NCBI RefSeq assembly: GCF_013408525.1
Contig: NZ_JACBZM010000001.1
Location: 1,240,001 to 1,304,000, forward strand
Source: Nocardioides aromaticivorans
Lineage (GTDB): Bacteria > Actinomycetota > Actinomycetes > Propionibacteriales > Nocardioidaceae
Direction: 5' to 3'
Length of the DNA: 64,000 nt
Both the position numbers and the translations under genes were made by a program. Each line of letters opens with the position of its first letter. Within the stretch, counting starts at the first letter, position 1. Under the pieces are notes generated by a model, which did not search any database, was not told the DNA's origin, and saw nothing but the letters and a program-made list of their open reading frames with translations. Positions 39,173-47,941 of the stretch are shown in pieces.

Positions 39173-40048
39173 CTACGCCGGCGTCGGACGCGGCCGGTGG
39201 CGCTCGACGGCGACCACCGCACCCTTGCGCACGTGCAGCACCAGCATCTCGGCAGGCTCGAGCGGACGGTCCTCGAACGCGCCGTCGAGCCCCGCGGCGT
39301 CGTACACGAGGGGCAGGACGGGGCGGTGGGTGCACAGCACGCCGCCCTCCTCGGCGTCGAAGAGCTCCTCGACGACCTTGTGCACCGAGCGGGCCGTGGC
39401 CCGCTCCTCGCTGAGCCGCGGACGCAGGTCGACCGGGTAGCCGGTCGTCTCCGCGTAGGGCTGGACCGTCTGAATGCAGCGGGTGCTGGTCGAGGTGACG
39501 ATCCGGGTGACGTCGTAGGCGGCGAGGAGGGGGACGAGCCGGTCCGCCTCGTGCTCGCCGGCCCGCAACAGCGGTCGCGCCACGTCCTCGCCCCGCCACG
39601 TGCTGCGCGAGCGCGCCTGCCCGTGCCTGAGTACGACGACCGCCCGGGTCTTGCGACGCACCCGCAGCGCGTCGTCGAGGGTGCCGCGGTCGTGCTCGTA
39701 GGTCAGCCGCTCGCGCGCCTCGTCGAAGGGCACCCACGCCACGGCGTCGATCTCTTCGTTGGGGCGGTAGCCGGTCACGTCGTCGTCTCCGACGACGCGG
39801 CCCGTCCAGTAGTGGACCGTCTTCATCCGGCGCGCGACCGGGTAGCGCTGCGACGGCAGCGGCGGGCCGAGCCGCACGTGGAGGCCGGTCTCCTCGGCCA
39901 CCTCGCGCACCGCGGCGGCGACCGCGTGCTCGCCGCGGTCCAGCTTGCCCTTGGGGAACGACCAGTCGTCGTACTTGGGACGGTGGACGAGGAGGACCTC
40001 GCGACCGGGTCGGAAGGCGACCACGCCGGCAGCGAGGATGTCGGGCAC
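39173..40048 (-). CDS. mutT1: MutT1-type NUDIX hydrolase fused to a histidine phosphatase domain
   Basis: 291 residues. The N-terminal NUDIX box runs from G34 to L56 (GKLDRGEHAVAAAVREVAEETGL is complete, with R48, E49, E52 and E53); the C-terminal half starts VVVLRHGQARS (RHG at 141-143), the phosphoglycerate-mutase-like catalytic motif, with CTHRPVLP near the second histidine. Mycobacterial MutT1 has the same fusion, removes 8-oxo-dGTP and diadenosine polyphosphates, and is also encoded near ppk. GTG start sharing a promoter with the divergent gene. Confidence 0.9.
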   Translation of the reverse strand: MPDILAAGVVAFRPGREVLLVHRPKYDDWSFPKGKLDRGEHAVAAAVREVAEETGLHVRLGPPLPSQRYPVARRMKTVHYWTGRVVGDDDVTGYRPNEEIDAVAWVPFDEARERLTYEHDRGTLDDALRVRRKTRAVVVLRHGQARSRSTWRGEDVARPLLRAGEHEADRLVPLLAAYDVTRIVTSTSTRCIQTVQPYAETTGYPVDLRPRLSEERATARSVHKVVEELFDAEEGGVLCTHRPVLPLVYDAAGLDGAFEDRPLEPAEMLVLHVRKGAVVAVERHRPRPTPA

Positions 40049-40053
40049 GGCTA

Positions 40054-40060
40054 TAGGTTA
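40054..40060. promoter_or_regulatory. Overlapping back-to-back -10 boxes
   Basis: Plus strand TAGGTT (40054-40059) is 8 nt before the ATG at 40068; minus strand TAACCT (40055-40060) is 6 nt before the mutT1 GTG at 40048. The two -10 boxes share five bases, so the two leaderless promoters should exclude each other. Confidence 0.55.
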
Positions 40061-40067
40061 GTGACCC

Positions 40068-41123
40068 ATGAGGTGGTCCCGTCGTCGCTGGCTCGCCGTC
40101 GGCGCGGTGGTCGTGGTCGTCGTGGCGGCCCTCGTGGTCGTGTGGGTCGTTCGCGACGACGAGCGCAGCCGCCTCGACCTGGCGCTCGAGCTCGCGCCGG
40201 AGTCCAGCCAGCGATTCTCGTGGACGGACTGGTCGGCGGTGCGCGACGAGGTGGGGGCCGACCTGTCGGTGGACTCCTCGGGCGAGGACGTCGACGCCTT
40301 CCTGCTGGACGCCTACGACCGCGACCTGAGCAGCACGACGGCCCTCGACGAGTCCGCGGCGACCACCCAGGACGAGCTCGGCTTCTCCCCGGCGACGATC
40401 GACTGGGAGCTGTTCGCCCAGGGCGAGGACGGCGCCCTGGTGGCGATGGGCCTGCCCGACGGGTTCGACTACGACCGGTTGCGCGACCACCTGCGTGACG
40501 CCGGGTTCGACGAGCCGGCCGACGACGACGGCGTGTGGTTCGCCGGCGCGGACGGGCTCGAGCGGCTCAGCGGCCCGGTCACCCCCGAGCTGGGCGCGCT
40601 CGCGATCGACGAGGACGCCGGCATCCTCTACGGCAGCGACGACCGGGGCTACCTCGACGAGCGGGACGACCTGGCCCGTGGCGACCGGGACGACCCCGTG
40701 GCGCGTGCCGCCGCCTCCCTCGGTACGACGCCCGGCGCGGTCGTCTACACCGGCGACCACGCGTGCGGCGAGCTCGCCATGAGCCAGGCCGACCCGACGG
40801 AGCGGACCCGCGGCGCGGAGCTGATCGAGCAGGCCGGCGGCGTGCACCCGCTGACCGCGTTCGCGATGGGGGCCGAGCCCGGCGGCGACGTCCGCGTGGC
40901 CCTGGTGCTCGACAGCGACGACCAGGCTCGTGCCGACGCCGACAGCCGGTCGCAGCTCGCGGCCGGCCCCGCGCCCGGGCAGGGCGGCACCTTTCCCGAG
41001 CGCTTCGAGCTCGGGAAGGTGACGGCCGACGGCACGGTCGTGACCATGGAGCTGGCCCCGGTGGACGACAGCCCCGTGCTGTCCGACCTCACCACCGGGC
41101 CGGTGCTGTTCGCGGCCTGCTGA
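40068..41123 (+). CDS. Membrane-anchored exported protein of unknown function
   Basis: 351 residues with an N-terminal anchor (basic MRWSRRRWL, then a helix at 9-29) and no lipobox or obvious cleavage site. The rest is acidic, with FSWTDWSAVRDEVG, TIDWELFAQGEDGALVAMGLPDGFDYDRLRDHLRDAGFDEP and a final cysteine in VLFAAC that might pair with the Cys of GDHACGEL. No family was recognised; the layout suggests a soluble extracytoplasmic domain held at the membrane. It shares an overlapping promoter with mutT1. Confidence 0.6.
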   Translation: MRWSRRRWLAVGAVVVVVVAALVVVWVVRDDERSRLDLALELAPESSQRFSWTDWSAVRDEVGADLSVDSSGEDVDAFLLDAYDRDLSSTTALDESAATTQDELGFSPATIDWELFAQGEDGALVAMGLPDGFDYDRLRDHLRDAGFDEPADDDGVWFAGADGLERLSGPVTPELGALAIDEDAGILYGSDDRGYLDERDDLARGDRDDPVARAAASLGTTPGAVVYTGDHACGELAMSQADPTERTRGAELIEQAGGVHPLTAFAMGAEPGGDVRVALVLDSDDQARADADSRSQLAAGPAPGQGGTFPERFELGKVTADGTVVTMELAPVDDSPVLSDLTTGPVLFAAC

Positions 41124-41187
41124 CGGTCGGCGACGGCGGCCGCGGCGTACGCTGACCGCTCCCCGATCCCATCGACAGGAGCGCCGG

Positions 41188-41745
41188 ATGTCCCGCTTCA
41201 CGCTGCCGCCCGCCCACGTCCTCGAGGCCCGCGAGAAGCTGGTCCTCGACCACTTCCACGACGAGGTGCGCCAGGACTGGGACGCGACGCTGTCGACCTT
41301 CCCCCACCCTCACTACGAGCTCGTGGCGTCGATGACGGTGCACGACGGCGACGACGAGGTCCGTGGCTACTACCACGACACCCGGGTCGCCTTCCCGGAC
41401 CAGGACCACGAGATCATCGCGCTGCGGCACTCCCACGACGCCGTGATCGTCGAGTTCTGGCTCACCGGGACCCATCTCGGGCCGTTGGGGAAGATGCCGC
41501 CGACGGGGTCGGCCCACCGGACCCGGATGACGGCGTACTTCGTCTTCGACGAGCAGGAGCAACTGGTCGCCGAGCGGATCTACTTCGACCAGCTGACGAT
41601 CCTCAAGCAGCTGGTCGGCGGGCTCGACAAGCGCAGGCCCGCCGACCTGCTGACCCTCGGCCGGGTCGTCGCCGGCGCGCTGGGGATGGCGTCGGGCGAC
41701 CCCGACCCCCGACTCACGGAGACGACGCCGCCCGACCTCGGGTGA
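41188..41745 (+). CDS. NTF2/SnoaL-like protein
   Basis: 185 residues. REKLVLDHFHDEVRQDWDATLSTFPHPHYELVA, VRGYYHDTRVAFPDQDHEIIALRHSHDAVIVEFWLTGTHLG and MTAYFVFDEQEQLVAERIYFDQLTIL fit the SnoaL-like polyketide-cyclase/ester-cyclase branch of the NTF2 fold. The function of such stand-alone proteins is seldom known. A -10-like TACGCT lies upstream and AGGAG before the ATG. It abuts the end of copA on the other strand. Confidence 0.6.
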   Translation: MSRFTLPPAHVLEAREKLVLDHFHDEVRQDWDATLSTFPHPHYELVASMTVHDGDDEVRGYYHDTRVAFPDQDHEIIALRHSHDAVIVEFWLTGTHLGPLGKMPPTGSAHRTRMTAYFVFDEQEQLVAERIYFDQLTILKQLVGGLDKRRPADLLTLGRVVAGALGMASGDPDPRLTETTPPDLG

Positions 41746-44019
41746 TCAGCCGGCCGCCGCCCGGAACGACCGCAGCCGCAGGCTGTTGCTGACCACGAAC
41801 ACCGACGAGAAGGCCATCGCCGCGCCGGCCAGCATCGGGTTGAGCAGGCCCGCGGCCGCCAGCGGCAGCGCCGCGACGTTGTAGGCGAACGCCCAGAACA
41901 GGTTGCCCTTGATCGTCGCGAGCGTGCGCCGCGAGAGCCGGATCGCGTCCACGGCGACCTGGAGGTCGCCCCGCACCAGGGTGAGGTCGCTGGCCTCGAT
42001 CGCCACGTCGGTCCCGGTGCCCATGGCCAACCCGAGGTCGGCCTGGGCCAGCGCAGCGGCGTCGTTGACACCGTCGCCGACCATCGCGACGACCTTGCCC
42101 TCGCCCTGGAGCCGCTTGACCACGTCGACCTTGTCGGACGGGAGTACGTCGGCGATCACGTCCGCCTCGTCGATCCCGACCTCCGCGGCGACGGTCCGCG
42201 CCACCACGGCGTTGTCGCCGGTCAGCAGCACCGGCCGGAGGCCGAGCTCGCGCAGCTGGGCGATCGCGGCGGCCGAGGTGGGCTTGACCGCGTCGGCGAC
42301 CACGACGACGCCGCGCGCCCTCCCGTCCCAGCCGACGGCGACGGCGGTGCCACCGGTCTCCTGGGCCTGCTCCAGGGCCGCCTGCAGCTGCGGCGGCAGG
42401 TGCTGGGACCACTCCTCCAGCAGGCGTGGCCGCCCGACGAGCACCGCGTGTGACGCGTCGCCGTCGAGCAGCACGCCCTGCACGCCGAGGCCCTCGACGT
42501 TGGCGAAGTCCTCGACCGCAGGCAGCGGACCGGCGTCGCGCGCGGCGTCGGCGATGGCCCGGGCGATCGGGTGCTCGGAGGAGTCCTCCAGCGCGCCGGC
42601 GTACCGGAGCACCTCGGCGGCGTCCTCGCCCTCGCCCGCGACGACCTCGCGGAGGGTCATCCGGCCGGTCGTGACCGTCCCGGTCTTGTCGAGCACGATC
42701 GTGTCGACGGCGTGCGTGGACTCCAGCACCTCCGGCCCCTTGATCAGGATGCCGAGCTGGGCGCCGCGGCCGGTGCCCACCATCAGCGCGGTCGGCGTGG
42801 CCAGGCCCAGGGCGCACGGGCAGGCGATGATCAGCACCGCGACCGCTGCGGTGAACGCGGCGGCCAGGCCGTTGCCGGTGCCGAGCCAGAAGCCGAGGGT
42901 GCCGGCCGCCAGCAGGATGACGATCGGCACGAAGATGCCGGAGATCCGGTCGGCCAGGCGCTGCACCTCGGCCTTGCCGTTCTGCGCGTCCTCGACGAGC
43001 CGCGCCATCTGCGCGAGCTGGGTGTCGGAGCCGATCCGGGTCGCCCGGACGACGAGCCGCCCTCCGACGTTGACGCAAGCCCCGACGACGGGGTCGCCCG
43101 TGGCGACCTCGACCGGAACGGACTCGCCCGTCAGCATCGACGCGTCGACCGCGGAGCTGCCCCGCTCGACGACACCGTCGGTGGCGATCTTCTCCCCCGG
43201 GCGTACGACGAACAGGTCGCCGACCGCCAGCTGCTCCACCGGCACCTTCGTCTCGGTGACGCCGTCGGGCCCGAGGACCGCGACCTCCTTGGCGCCGAGC
43301 TCGAGCAGGGCCTTCAGCGCCGCCCCGGCCCGCCGCTTCGAGCGCTGCTCGAAGTAGCGCCCCGCCAGGATGAAGGTCGTCACCCCGGCAGCGGCCTCGA
43401 GGTAGATGTTGCCGCTGCCGTCGCTGCGCTCGATGGTCAGCTCGAACGGGTGCTTCATCCCGGTCGTGCCCGCGGTGCCCCAGAAGAGGGCGTAGAGCGA
43501 CCAGCCGAGCGCGGCCAGCGTGCCGAGGGAGATCAGCGTGTCCATCGTCGACGTGCCGTGGCGCAGGTTGGTCCACGCGGCCTTGTGGAACGGGAACGCG
43601 CCCCACACCACGACGGGCGCCGCCAGGGTCAACGAGAGCCACTGCCAGTTGTCGAACTGCAGCGCCGGGACCATCGCCATCGCGATGACCGGCACGGTCA
43701 GGACCGCGGAGACGAGGAGCCGCTGGCGCAGTGTGGCGACCGGGTCGACCTCCACCTCCGCCGCCGAGCCCTCCGCAGCGGGAGGCTTCGGCAGCGAGGC
43801 GCCGTAGCCGGCCGCCTCGACGGCGGCCACGAGGTCGTCGGTGGTCACGCCGGCGTCGTAGGTGACCTTGGCCTTCTCGGTCGCGTAGTTGACCGTCGCG
43901 GTGACGCCCTCGAGCTTGTTGAGCTTGCGCTCGATCCGGTTGGCGCAGGAGGCGCAGGTCATCCCGGTCAGCGCGAGCTCGACCTGCTGCTCGGGCGTGG
44001 CATCAGTGTGCGTGTCCAC
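41746..44019 (-). CDS. copA: Copper-exporting P-type ATPase
   Basis: 757 residues from GTG 44019, preceded by GGGGAG. A heavy-metal domain with GMTCASC (19-25), then membrane helices, phosphatase region, [24 protein letters not shown], phosphorylation site DKTGT, and [26 protein letters not shown], with the P1B-1 signatures CPC and [11 protein letters not shown]. It pumps Cu(I) out of the cytoplasm. Last gene of csoR-copZ-(His-rich protein)-copA, overlapping the preceding gene by 17 bp. Confidence 0.93.
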   Translation of the reverse strand: MDTHTDATPEQQVELALTGMTCASCANRIERKLNKLEGVTATVNYATEKAKVTYDAGVTTDDLVAAVEAAGYGASLPKPPAAEGSAAEVEVDPVATLRQRLLVSAVLTVPVIAMAMVPALQFDNWQWLSLTLAAPVVVWGAFPFHKAAWTNLRHGTSTMDTLISLGTLAALGWSLYALFWGTAGTTGMKHPFELTIERSDGSGNIYLEAAAGVTTFILAGRYFEQRSKRRAGAALKALLELGAKEVAVLGPDGVTETKVPVEQLAVGDLFVVRPGEKIATDGVVERGSSAVDASMLTGESVPVEVATGDPVVGACVNVGGRLVVRATRIGSDTQLAQMARLVEDAQNGKAEVQRLADRISGIFVPIVILLAAGTLGFWLGTGNGLAAAFTAAVAVLIIACPCALGLATPTALMVGTGRGAQLGILIKGPEVLESTHAVDTIVLDKTGTVTTGRMTLREVVAGEGEDAAEVLRYAGALEDSSEHPIARAIADAARDAGPLPAVEDFANVEGLGVQGVLLDGDASHAVLVGRPRLLEEWSQHLPPQLQAALEQAQETGGTAVAVGWDGRARGVVVVADAVKPTSAAAIAQLRELGLRPVLLTGDNAVVARTVAAEVGIDEADVIADVLPSDKVDVVKRLQGEGKVVAMVGDGVNDAAALAQADLGLAMGTGTDVAIEASDLTLVRGDLQVAVDAIRLSRRTLATIKGNLFWAFAYNVAALPLAAAGLLNPMLAGAAMAFSSVFVVSNSLRLRSFRAAAG

Positions 44020-44944
44020 TGCTCTCCCCGTGCTCCTCGGTCGTGCTCTCCGCGGTACCCCCGGCGGTGACGGTGAACGCCGCGGTGCGGACGACGCCGT
44101 CGTGCTGGAAGTCGAGGTAGAGGTGATAGGTCCCGTTGCTCGGGACCGCGGTGTGGAAGACGACATCGGGCCCCGGGTCCGTCCTGCCGTCGCCGGGCTC
44201 ACCGTCCGGGTGGACGTGGAGGTAGGCGAGGTCGCCGGTGCGCAGCGCGACCAGGTGGCCGTAGGCACCGAGATAGGGCTGGAGGTCGGTGACCGGCTCG
44301 CCGTCCTTGCTGACGCTGAGCGTGAGCCGGGCATCGGCACCGGCGCTCAGGTCACCGTCGAGGGTGACCTCGTAGCCGTCCACGGTCGCGGTCCTGGTGT
44401 CGCCCTCCGTCGTCACGGCCTCGAAGCGGCCGTCGACCGCGAGGTCGGTGCCGAGGGTGAGCGCCTCGGCGCCGGTGGCCTTGAAGTCGGCGAACACGCG
44501 CCACGTCCCGGGCGTCAGCGCGAGGTCGGTGGACCAGGTGCCGTCGCCGTCGAGGGTCGGGTGCACGTGCTGGAAGCCACTGAAGTCCCGTCGTACGGCG
44601 ATCAGGTGGAGCCGCTTCTCGTGCTGGACGTCGTACGACGTCACGGGGGCGCCGTCGGGTCCGGTGATGGTGAAGCTCACCGGGACCGCACTGCCGGCAG
44701 CAGCCTGCGCGTGGTCGAGGGTGAGGGTGTAGCCGTCCTGCGACGTCATGAGTCCTCCCGGTATCTCGGTCGTCGCCCCGGCGGTCTCGTGCTCGGCGTG
44801 GCCCCCGGTGGCGTCGCCTGCGTGCGTGTCGTGGGTCGGCTCCTCCACGTCGACCGGGCCGAGGGCCCGGCCACCGAGGAGGGCGACGCCGAACACGACC
44901 GCGGCGACGGCACCGAAGCCAGCCAGCCGCGTCGGGGTATTCAT
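44003..44944 (-). CDS. His-rich exported protein of the copper operon
   Basis: 313 residues: an N-terminal helix (8-28), then a His/Asp/Glu segment ([17 protein letters not shown], about 37-53), Ig-like beta-rich repeats with [14 protein letters not shown] and [11 protein letters not shown], and a His-rich tail ([11 protein letters not shown]). The HVHP pairs and both His-rich ends suggest metal binding outside the membrane. It overlaps copZ by 4 bp and copA by 17 bp, so copper handling is likely (context). No named family was recognised. Confidence 0.7.
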   Translation of the reverse strand: MNTPTRLAGFGAVAAVVFGVALLGGRALGPVDVEEPTHDTHAGDATGGHAEHETAGATTEIPGGLMTSQDGYTLTLDHAQAAAGSAVPVSFTITGPDGAPVTSYDVQHEKRLHLIAVRRDFSGFQHVHPTLDGDGTWSTDLALTPGTWRVFADFKATGAEALTLGTDLAVDGRFEAVTTEGDTRTATVDGYEVTLDGDLSAGADARLTLSVSKDGEPVTDLQPYLGAYGHLVALRTGDLAYLHVHPDGEPGDGRTDPGPDVVFHTAVPSNGTYHLYLDFQHDGVVRTAAFTVTAGGTAESTTEEHGESSGHAH

Positions 44945-45147
44945 GCGAGCTGGTAGCCGGCCTCCTCGAGGGCCGCCTTCACGGCGGACTCGTCGAGGGG
45001 GGCGGCGCTGGTGATCGTGACCGCACCGGTGGGCAGGTCGACCGCGACGTCCTCGACGCCGGAGATCTCCTGCACCTCCTCGGTGACGGAGGCGACGCAG
45101 TGGCCGCAGGTCATGCCGGTGACGGTGAAGGTCTGGGTGGTGCTCAT
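44941..45147 (-). CDS. copZ: Copper chaperone
   Basis: A 68-residue heavy-metal-associated domain with VTGMTCGHCVASV, the CxxC Cu(I) site at the first loop, and the beta-alpha-beta-beta-alpha-beta length of CopZ. It should hand Cu(I) to CopA. It starts 42 bp after csoR and overlaps the next gene by 4 bp. Confidence 0.93.
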   Translation of the reverse strand: MSTTQTFTVTGMTCGHCVASVTEEVQEISGVEDVAVDLPTGAVTITSAAPLDESAVKAALEEAGYQLA

Positions 45148-45189
45148 CGGAGGATTCCTCTCGTTGGGGATGGACGGGACCGGGACGCG

Positions 45190-45507
45190 TCAGGAACGGA
45201 CCAGGCGGGCGATGGCGTCGGAGGCCTCCTTGAGCTTGATGTCGGCCTCCTCACCTCCCTCTCGGGCGGCGTTCACGACGCAGTGCGCCATGTGCTCGTC
45301 GAGCAGGCCGAGGGCGACGGACTGGAGGGCCTTCGTCATCGCGGAGACCTGGGTGAGGATGTCGATGCAGTACTGCTCCTCCTCGACCATCCGCTGCAGG
45401 CCCCGCGCCTGGCCCTCGATGCGACGCAGCCGCTTGAGGTAGTCGTCCTTGGTGCGGTTGGCGATGTAGCTGTGCTGGTGCTCCGCGCCGGAGTCGCTGT
45501 GTGCCAT
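45190..45507 (-). CDS. csoR: Copper-sensing repressor CsoR
   Basis: A 105-residue all-helical DUF156 protein with the Cu(I)-binding Cys-His-Cys triad C47, H72 and C76 (YCIDIL, DEHMAHC) and KRLRRIEGQARGLQRMVEEE as the DNA-contact helix. Copper binding releases it from DNA. A CsoR-like operator lies 47 bp before its start and another before the divergent MFS gene. Confidence 0.93.
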   Translation of the reverse strand: MAHSDSGAEHQHSYIANRTKDDYLKRLRRIEGQARGLQRMVEEEQYCIDILTQVSAMTKALQSVALGLLDEHMAHCVVNAAREGGEEADIKLKEASDAIARLVRS

Positions 45508-45553
45508 GGCCCTCTGGTCCTTCGTGTGCTGGGAATCGACCTACCTCGGAAGG

Positions 45554-45570
45554 ATACCCCCCTGTGGTAT
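45554..45570. promoter_or_regulatory. CsoR operator 1 (csoR side)
   Basis: ATACCCCCCTGTGGTAT, a 17-bp palindromic site with ATACC/GGTAT arms, of the G/C-tract type bound by CsoR. It lies 47 bp before csoR, in position to control csoR-copZ-copA. Confidence 0.7.
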
Positions 45571-45601
45571 TCCGTGATAGCGTCCCGATCTGTCCGATAC
45601 C

Positions 45602-45618
45602 GTACCCCCCTAGGGTAC
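45602..45618. promoter_or_regulatory. CsoR operator 2 (MFS side)
   Basis: GTACCCCCCTAGGGTAC, 17 bp with perfect 6-bp arms, 48 bp centre-to-centre from operator 1. TAGGGT within it (45611-45616) may be the -10 box of the MFS gene, so CsoR would block polymerase directly. Confidence 0.7.
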
Positions 45619-45639
45619 CAAACGCAAGAGGAGATGGAG

Positions 45640-47052
45640 ATGTCAGTCCTCACCCCACCGCAGACCGGTCGCGGCAATCGCCGCTGGCTCGGCCTCGCGG
45701 TCATCGCCGCCGCCCAGTTCGTGGTCATCATGGACACGTCGATCATCGGCGTGGCCCTGCCCGGGATGCAGCGCGACCTCGGCTTCACGCCGGAGAACCT
45801 GTCATGGGTGTTCAACGCGTACGTCGTCGCCTTCGGCGGCCTGCTGCTCCTCGGCGGCAAGGTCTCCGACGTGCTCGGCGCACGCACCGTCTTCGCCGCA
45901 GGCTGGGTCGTGCTCGCGGCCGGCTCACTCGTGGCCGCCGCGGCCGGCAACGTCGAGGTCGAGCTCGCCGGCCGCGCCATCCAGGGCGCCGGCGCCGCGC
46001 TGATCGCACCCTCGGCACTGACCCTGCTGATGATGCTGTTCGGCGGCAATCCGCGCGAGCTGACCAGGGCGCTCGCCCTGTACGGCGCCGCCGCACCGGC
46101 CGGAGGCACGGCTGGCGTCTTCCTCGGCGGCGTGATCACTGAGTACCTCAGCTGGCCGTGGGTGTTCGCGATCAACATCCCGATCGCACTGCTAGTCCTC
46201 GCGCTCGTCCCCTTGTCCATGCCCGCCGGCGCCACGGGCGGCTCACGTCGCGTGGACGTCCTCGGCGCCGCCACGGTGACCGCCGGCCTGGCGGCACTCG
46301 TGTACGCCGTCGTCCAGGCCCCCGAGGTCGGCTGGGGCGCCGCTCGCACGTGGTGGGTCCTCGGGGCCGGCGCCGCGCTGCTCGCCGTCTTCGTCGTCCA
46401 GCAGGCCCGCGGCGGCGACCCGCTCCTGCGTCTGGGCATCCTCAGAGCACCCGGCCTCGCCGCTGCGAACCTCACTCAGCTCCTGCTCGGCGCCGCGTGG
46501 ATCCCGATGTGGTTCTTCCTGAACCTCTACCTCCAGCAGGTGCTCGGCTTCACCGCCTTCCCCAGCGGAGCGGCGTTGCTGCCGATGACCCTGCTGATCA
46601 TGCTCGGCATGGTGGTGCTGGCACCGAAGGCCCTCGCCGCGCTCGGCGTACGCACCACCACCGTCACCGGTCTGGTCCTGCTCGCCGCGGGCATGGCGTG
46701 GCTGGCGATGATCGACGCTGACGGCAGCTACGCCGTCGACGTCCTCCCCGCCTCGCTGGCCGCTGCTCTCGGCATGTCCCTGGCCTTCATCCCGACCCTC
46801 GGCACCGCGATCTCCGCCGCCCCGCCGGAGGAGGGTGGTCTCGCCTCGGGCATCGTCAACACCAGCTACCAGGTCGGCTCGGCCCTGGGCCTCGCCGTGA
46901 TGACCGCCGTCGCAGCGGGAGCGGGCGCCGACCAGCTCGGCGACGCCGTGGCGCTGACGGAGGGCTACTCCGCGGCCTTCGTCGGCGCGGCCATCGTCGC
47001 GGCGGTTGCAGCACTGGCCACCGCCGCGCTGCTGCGCGGCCCGAAGAGCTGA
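45640..47052 (+). CDS. DHA2-family MFS efflux transporter under CsoR-type control
   Basis: A 470-residue, probably 14-helix transporter. QFVVIMDTSIIGVALPGMQRDLGF and GGKVSDVLGARTVF are motifs of the drug:H+ antiporter 2 family. I choose the ATG at 45640 (AGGAG 7 nt away) over that at 45634. It is divergent from csoR with a CsoR-like operator over its promoter, so copper should induce it. Its substrate is unknown; a copper complex or copper-related toxin is possible. Confidence 0.8.
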   Translation: MSVLTPPQTGRGNRRWLGLAVIAAAQFVVIMDTSIIGVALPGMQRDLGFTPENLSWVFNAYVVAFGGLLLLGGKVSDVLGARTVFAAGWVVLAAGSLVAAAAGNVEVELAGRAIQGAGAALIAPSALTLLMMLFGGNPRELTRALALYGAAAPAGGTAGVFLGGVITEYLSWPWVFAINIPIALLVLALVPLSMPAGATGGSRRVDVLGAATVTAGLAALVYAVVQAPEVGWGAARTWWVLGAGAALLAVFVVQQARGGDPLLRLGILRAPGLAAANLTQLLLGAAWIPMWFFLNLYLQQVLGFTAFPSGAALLPMTLLIMLGMVVLAPKALAALGVRTTTVTGLVLLAAGMAWLAMIDADGSYAVDVLPASLAAALGMSLAFIPTLGTAISAAPPEEGGLASGIVNTSYQVGSALGLAVMTAVAAGAGADQLGDAVALTEGYSAAFVGAAIVAAVAALATAALLRGPKS

Positions 47053-47062
47053 GTCGGCGACG

Positions 47063-47218
47063 TCAGGCGGGCGGGCGCGAGACGCCCAGGATGCGATCGA
47101 TCTCGTCGAGCGGGAGCCGCTCGTCGGAGGCGCTGGCCGCGATGATGAGGTTGGTGGTCAGCTCGACCTCGACCAGGAGGTCGCGGTCCTCGAGGGTCAC
47201 GTCGAACTGATCAGCCAT
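47063..47218 (-). CDS. Small acidic protein of unknown function
   Basis: 51 residues from ATG 47218, preceded by GGGAGGA. MADQFDVTLEDRDLLVEVELTTNLIIAASASDERL has a beta-alpha look; the rest is short and ends GVSRPPA. No family recognised. Convergent with the MFS gene, 10 bp apart. Confidence 0.55.
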   Translation of the reverse strand: MADQFDVTLEDRDLLVEVELTTNLIIAASASDERLPLDEIDRILGVSRPPA

Positions 47219-47309
47219 CAGTTCCTCCCTCGGGCCCAGACCGGAACGGTCAACTGATCCCATCTTCCCCCCTCGACCAACCCCTAAACCTCAAAGTTCA
47301 GCAAAAATT

Positions 47310-47341
47310 CGTGGAGCCCCGCCGACCGGCGGGGCTCCACG
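47310..47341 (-). terminator. Rho-independent terminator of cspA
   Basis: 14-bp perfect stem (47310-47323 with 47328-47341), 4-nt loop, and five T residues on the minus strand (AAAAA at 47303-47307). Confidence 0.9.
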
Positions 47342-47378
47342 TGAAGACGAGGGTCTCCTCGATCAGGCTGGGCCTGGA

Positions 47379-47582
47379 TCAGAGGGGACGAACGTTCTCC
47401 GCCTGCGGGCCCTTCGGGCCCTGGGTGACGTCGAACTCGACCTTCTGGTTGTCCTCCAGCGACTTGTAGCCGTTGGTCTGGATCGCCGAGTAGTGGACGA
47501 AGACGTCGTCGCCGCCACCCTCCTGCTCGATGAAGCCGAAGCCCTTCTCGGCGCTGAACCACTTCACGGTGCCCTGAGCCAT
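47379..47582 (-). CDS. cspA: Cold-shock protein
   Basis: A 67-residue single cold-shock domain with RNP1 KGFGFIEQ and RNP2 VFVHYSAI, ending [10 protein letters not shown]. It binds single-stranded RNA and DNA and acts as an RNA chaperone. ATG at 47582. It has a canonical terminator, and the 277 bp upstream hold no gene, which leaves room for a long structured leader as in other csp genes. Confidence 0.93.
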   Translation of the reverse strand: MAQGTVKWFSAEKGFGFIEQEGGGDDVFVHYSAIQTNGYKSLEDNQKVEFDVTQGPKGPQAENVRPL

Positions 47583-47859
47583 TGTGCTCGTTACTCCTTG
47601 TGTCGGGGCGAGAGCCGCCACCTCGGCGACCCACAGCAGATGGAATGACACGTCGCTCCGACCCGTGATGGACACCACAAACCAGAATCGCCGTCGGCCA
47701 CAATCTCCGCAGGCGTTGAACCTTCCGAAACTGCATCCGCTGCAAACACGACATTACCAATCCGCGCAGACAACGGAAGTCTCCCGCTGCATCGATCTCG
47801 CGATCTGCGATGAAGGTTCTGCTACGCAGCCGTGACGACGGCGGAAACAAGGGACGGGG
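47583..47859 (-). promoter_or_regulatory. cspA upstream region, possible long 5' leader
   Basis: A gene-free 277-bp gap between tRNA-Lys and cspA, noticeably richer in A and T than the rest. The first bases before cspA contain AAGGAGTAACGA, a strong Shine-Dalgarno. A thermosensing leader is possible; I did not resolve a structure. Confidence 0.4.
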
Positions 47860-47932
47860 TAGGCCGTGTCGGGCTCGAACCGACGACCCTCGGATTAAAA
47901 GTCCGGTGCTCTACCAACTGAGCTAACGGCCC
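47860..47932 (-). tRNA. tRNA-Lys (TTT)
   Basis: A 73-nt cloverleaf read on the minus strand, anticodon TTT in CTTTTAA, T-loop TTCGAGC, discriminator A. CCA is not encoded. Two non-standard pairs are visible: G1-U72 in the acceptor stem and C27-A43 at the top of the anticodon stem. Confidence 0.93.
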
Positions 47933-47941
47933 GGGGGAACT

